The notes under the pieces were generated by a model that ran no database searches, was not told the DNA's origin, and saw nothing but the letters and a program-made list of their open reading frames with translations. Positions 62,820 to 64,000 of a stretch of DNA of 64,000 bases are shown here, one piece after another. This stretch comes from Allobaculum stercoricanis DSM 13633 (GTDB lineage: Bacteria > Bacillota_I > Bacilli_A > Erysipelotrichales > Erysipelotrichaceae). Where the stretch lies: assembly GCF_000384195.1 (NCBI RefSeq), contig NZ_KB913034.1, positions 272,745-336,744 of the forward strand, in the 5' to 3' direction. The position numbers were made by a program, and so were the translations under genes. Numbering within the stretch: position 1 is the stretch's first letter; each line of letters begins with the position of its first letter.

Positions 62820-64000
62820 TTATTCATTCTCCTCGTTTTTGAATAGGCTGAGCTGTTCGTTTCTGTCATAAATCCGAATCTGAACGGGTTCGACAGAACT
62901 GTTTTGATGTTCTTGTGGTACTCGGGTATGGACCACATCTAGATGATTTTTTTCATCGAAGTTGGTAATCAGGCGCAGGGTATATATATTTTTGAAGGCA
63001 TTTAGTACTTCTGCGTTGCCAACATTGGAGAAGGCAACTAGCTGAGTATTTGTGACTTTACAAAGGTTCACTAGTGCCTGAATAATATGGCCGGACTGCA
63101 CGTAAGCAAATGGGTTGTCTAGTAGCAGAACATGTCCGCTTCGTTTGCCATAGATAGCAGAGAAGTGGTCTTTGCGTTGGAAGTTGAGTAGGGCACTGAC
63201 AACTACAAAAGCACATAAGAAGCCTTCGGCACCCGACAGTTTACCAGCTTCGTGCCAAGCAATTTTAACTTGGTTGTTTTCTTCTATTTTGTATAAACGG
63301 ATTGGGATGTTGACAATACCGATCAAATTTTCATAGAGAGCTGGGGCGTAGATGTTCTGCTTAATGAGAGGGATCTGGTTTTCTGGATTTTTTTCGATAG
63401 CGACAAGCAACTGATCGAGGTATTCTTCCATCTTGCCTTTTACTCCTGGTTCTATCTCATCCCATTCTTTTACTTCGATGGACAGCATTTTGCGAGTAAC
63501 ATTACCAATCTCAATGGTCGTATCCTGATCGATGGCTTTGAGGTTTTGATGCAGCAAGGACATATAGTCCATTAGAGTGTTAATCAGTGCATGGCGGTTG
63601 TCTTTAAGCAGTTTTAGGTCTTCTTCGGTTTTGTCGATTAAGTTTTGTAAGAGTTTTTGCTTTAGCTTAAGCTCATCAGGAAGCGCATACGGGTTTACGA
63701 GCAACGGTAGAATAGATTCTAACAGTTGGAAACAGATAGCCATTTTTTTGCGATATTCTTCTTTGACTTTAGTAATCGCAAGACTCAGATCATTATTCAT
63801 TTTTTGAGCAGTACTTTGCCGGTGATGGCTGGAAGTTATTAAGGCGGTATGCTCGTTGTCGAGTTTTTCTGTAGTCCACTTTTGCACGTCAATTGCTTCG
63901 AAATGAACGATATTGTCAGTTTCATCGGTAGGAATTTGCACAAAGCGGGTTAGCGAGGAGACTTCGTTAGCTTCTGCCCGGACGGAGCCAAGAACTTGTT
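62820..64000 (-). CDS. SMC-like ATPase, C-terminal part (5' end outside window)
   Basis: The frame is open to the window edge, so only the last 393 residues are seen. A coiled-coil region rich in Lys, Glu and Leu (to about residue 230 of the visible part) leads into an ABC-type ATPase head. That head has the signature motif KLSGAEGFLCAFVVVSALL, Walker B GHVLLLDNPFAYV, and a D-loop/switch region LVNLCKVTNTQLVAFSNVGNAEVLNAF. This is the layout of SMC/RecN/MukB-like proteins. The pattern recalls large ATPases of plasmid- or phage-defence operons (Wadjet JetC type), but the N-terminal half and partners are outside the window, so the system cannot be named. No start is assigned. Confidence 0.75.
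   Translation of the reverse strand, partial: QVLGSVRAEANEVSSLTRFVQIPTDETDNIVHFEAIDVQKWTTEKLDNEHTALITSSHHRQSTAQKMNNDLSLAITKVKEEYRKKMAICFQLLESILPLLVNPYALPDELKLKQKLLQNLIDKTEEDLKLLKDNRHALINTLMDYMSLLHQNLKAIDQDTTIEIGNVTRKMLSIEVKEWDEIEPGVKGKMEEYLDQLLVAIEKNPENQIPLIKQNIYAPALYENLIGIVNIPIRLYKIEENNQVKIAWHEAGKLSGAEGFLCAFVVVSALLNFQRKDHFSAIYGKRSGHVLLLDNPFAYVQSGHIIQALVNLCKVTNTQLVAFSNVGNAEVLNAFKNIYTLRLITNFDEKNHLDVVHTRVPQEHQNSSVEPVQIRIYDRNEQLSLFKNEENE

Overview
The window is 64 kb of a low-GC Firmicute chromosome, most likely an Erysipelotrichia member. The 16S rRNA carries the 'GGGAATTTTCGTCAATGGGCGCAAGCC' type of signature usual in that class, the 5S rRNA is unusually short (as in Mollicutes and their Erysipelotrichia relatives), and the gene content is typical: DnaB/DnaI primosome, CdaA-CdaR-GlmM, RibU with an FMN riboswitch, T-box leader, FemX-type ligase. 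No plasmid or prophage backbone is visible.

Layout. (1) 1-1577: 3' end of the ATP synthase operon (atpD partial, atpC). (2) 1.6-20.0 kb: a concentration of genes that make or spend the amide nitrogen of glutamine: an ANTAR antiterminator (NitR-like), type I glutamine synthetase, a three-gene archaeal-type glutamate synthase whose amidotransferase gene is frameshifted, type III glutamine synthetase, AsnB behind a T-box, PurC, a decayed glmS fragment, PyrG, PurF, CarA and CarB. Related leader hairpins sit ahead of gltB1, glnN and (twice) purC. (3) 20.4-37.5 kb: housekeeping genes: murB, a patatin-like lipase, FMN riboswitch-ribU, tRNA-His, femX-like, a thioredoxin-like lipoprotein, a LysR regulator, a seven-gene tRNA array (Ser and three Asp-Gly pairs), radC, mreCD, polA-mutM-coaE-dnaB-dnaI. 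(4) 37.6-39.1 kb: an IS110-family element with a candidate bridge RNA. (5) 39.4-56.0 kb: fba, an S9 peptidase coupled to a PTS IIA gene, murA, a LytTR protein, an acetyltransferase, a HAD phosphatase, cdaA-cdaR-glmM with an attenuator-like leader before glmM, a two-component system, an oxidoreductase and a PHP phosphatase. (6) 56.3-61.4 kb: a complete 16S-23S-5S rRNA operon with no spacer tRNA. (7) 61.4-64.0 kb: an accessory-looking tail with a DUF3800 protein, a candidate small RNA, and the C-terminal ATPase head of a large SMC-like protein that runs off the window.

How it works together. The nitrogen region joins assimilation (GlnA, GlnN, GltB) with glutamine consumers from otherwise separate pathways (Asn, CTP, purine, carbamoyl phosphate and formerly glucosamine-6-P). 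An RNA-binding antiterminator next to glnA and recurrent terminator-like leaders suggest control by transcription attenuation, while asnB senses tRNA-Asn separately. Cell-wall precursor genes (murB, femX, mreCD, murA, glmM) and c-di-AMP synthesis are dispersed through the middle. Start codons were moved from the longest open frame where a ribosome binding site or family alignment indicated it. All function calls come from reading motifs and remembered family features, with no database search.
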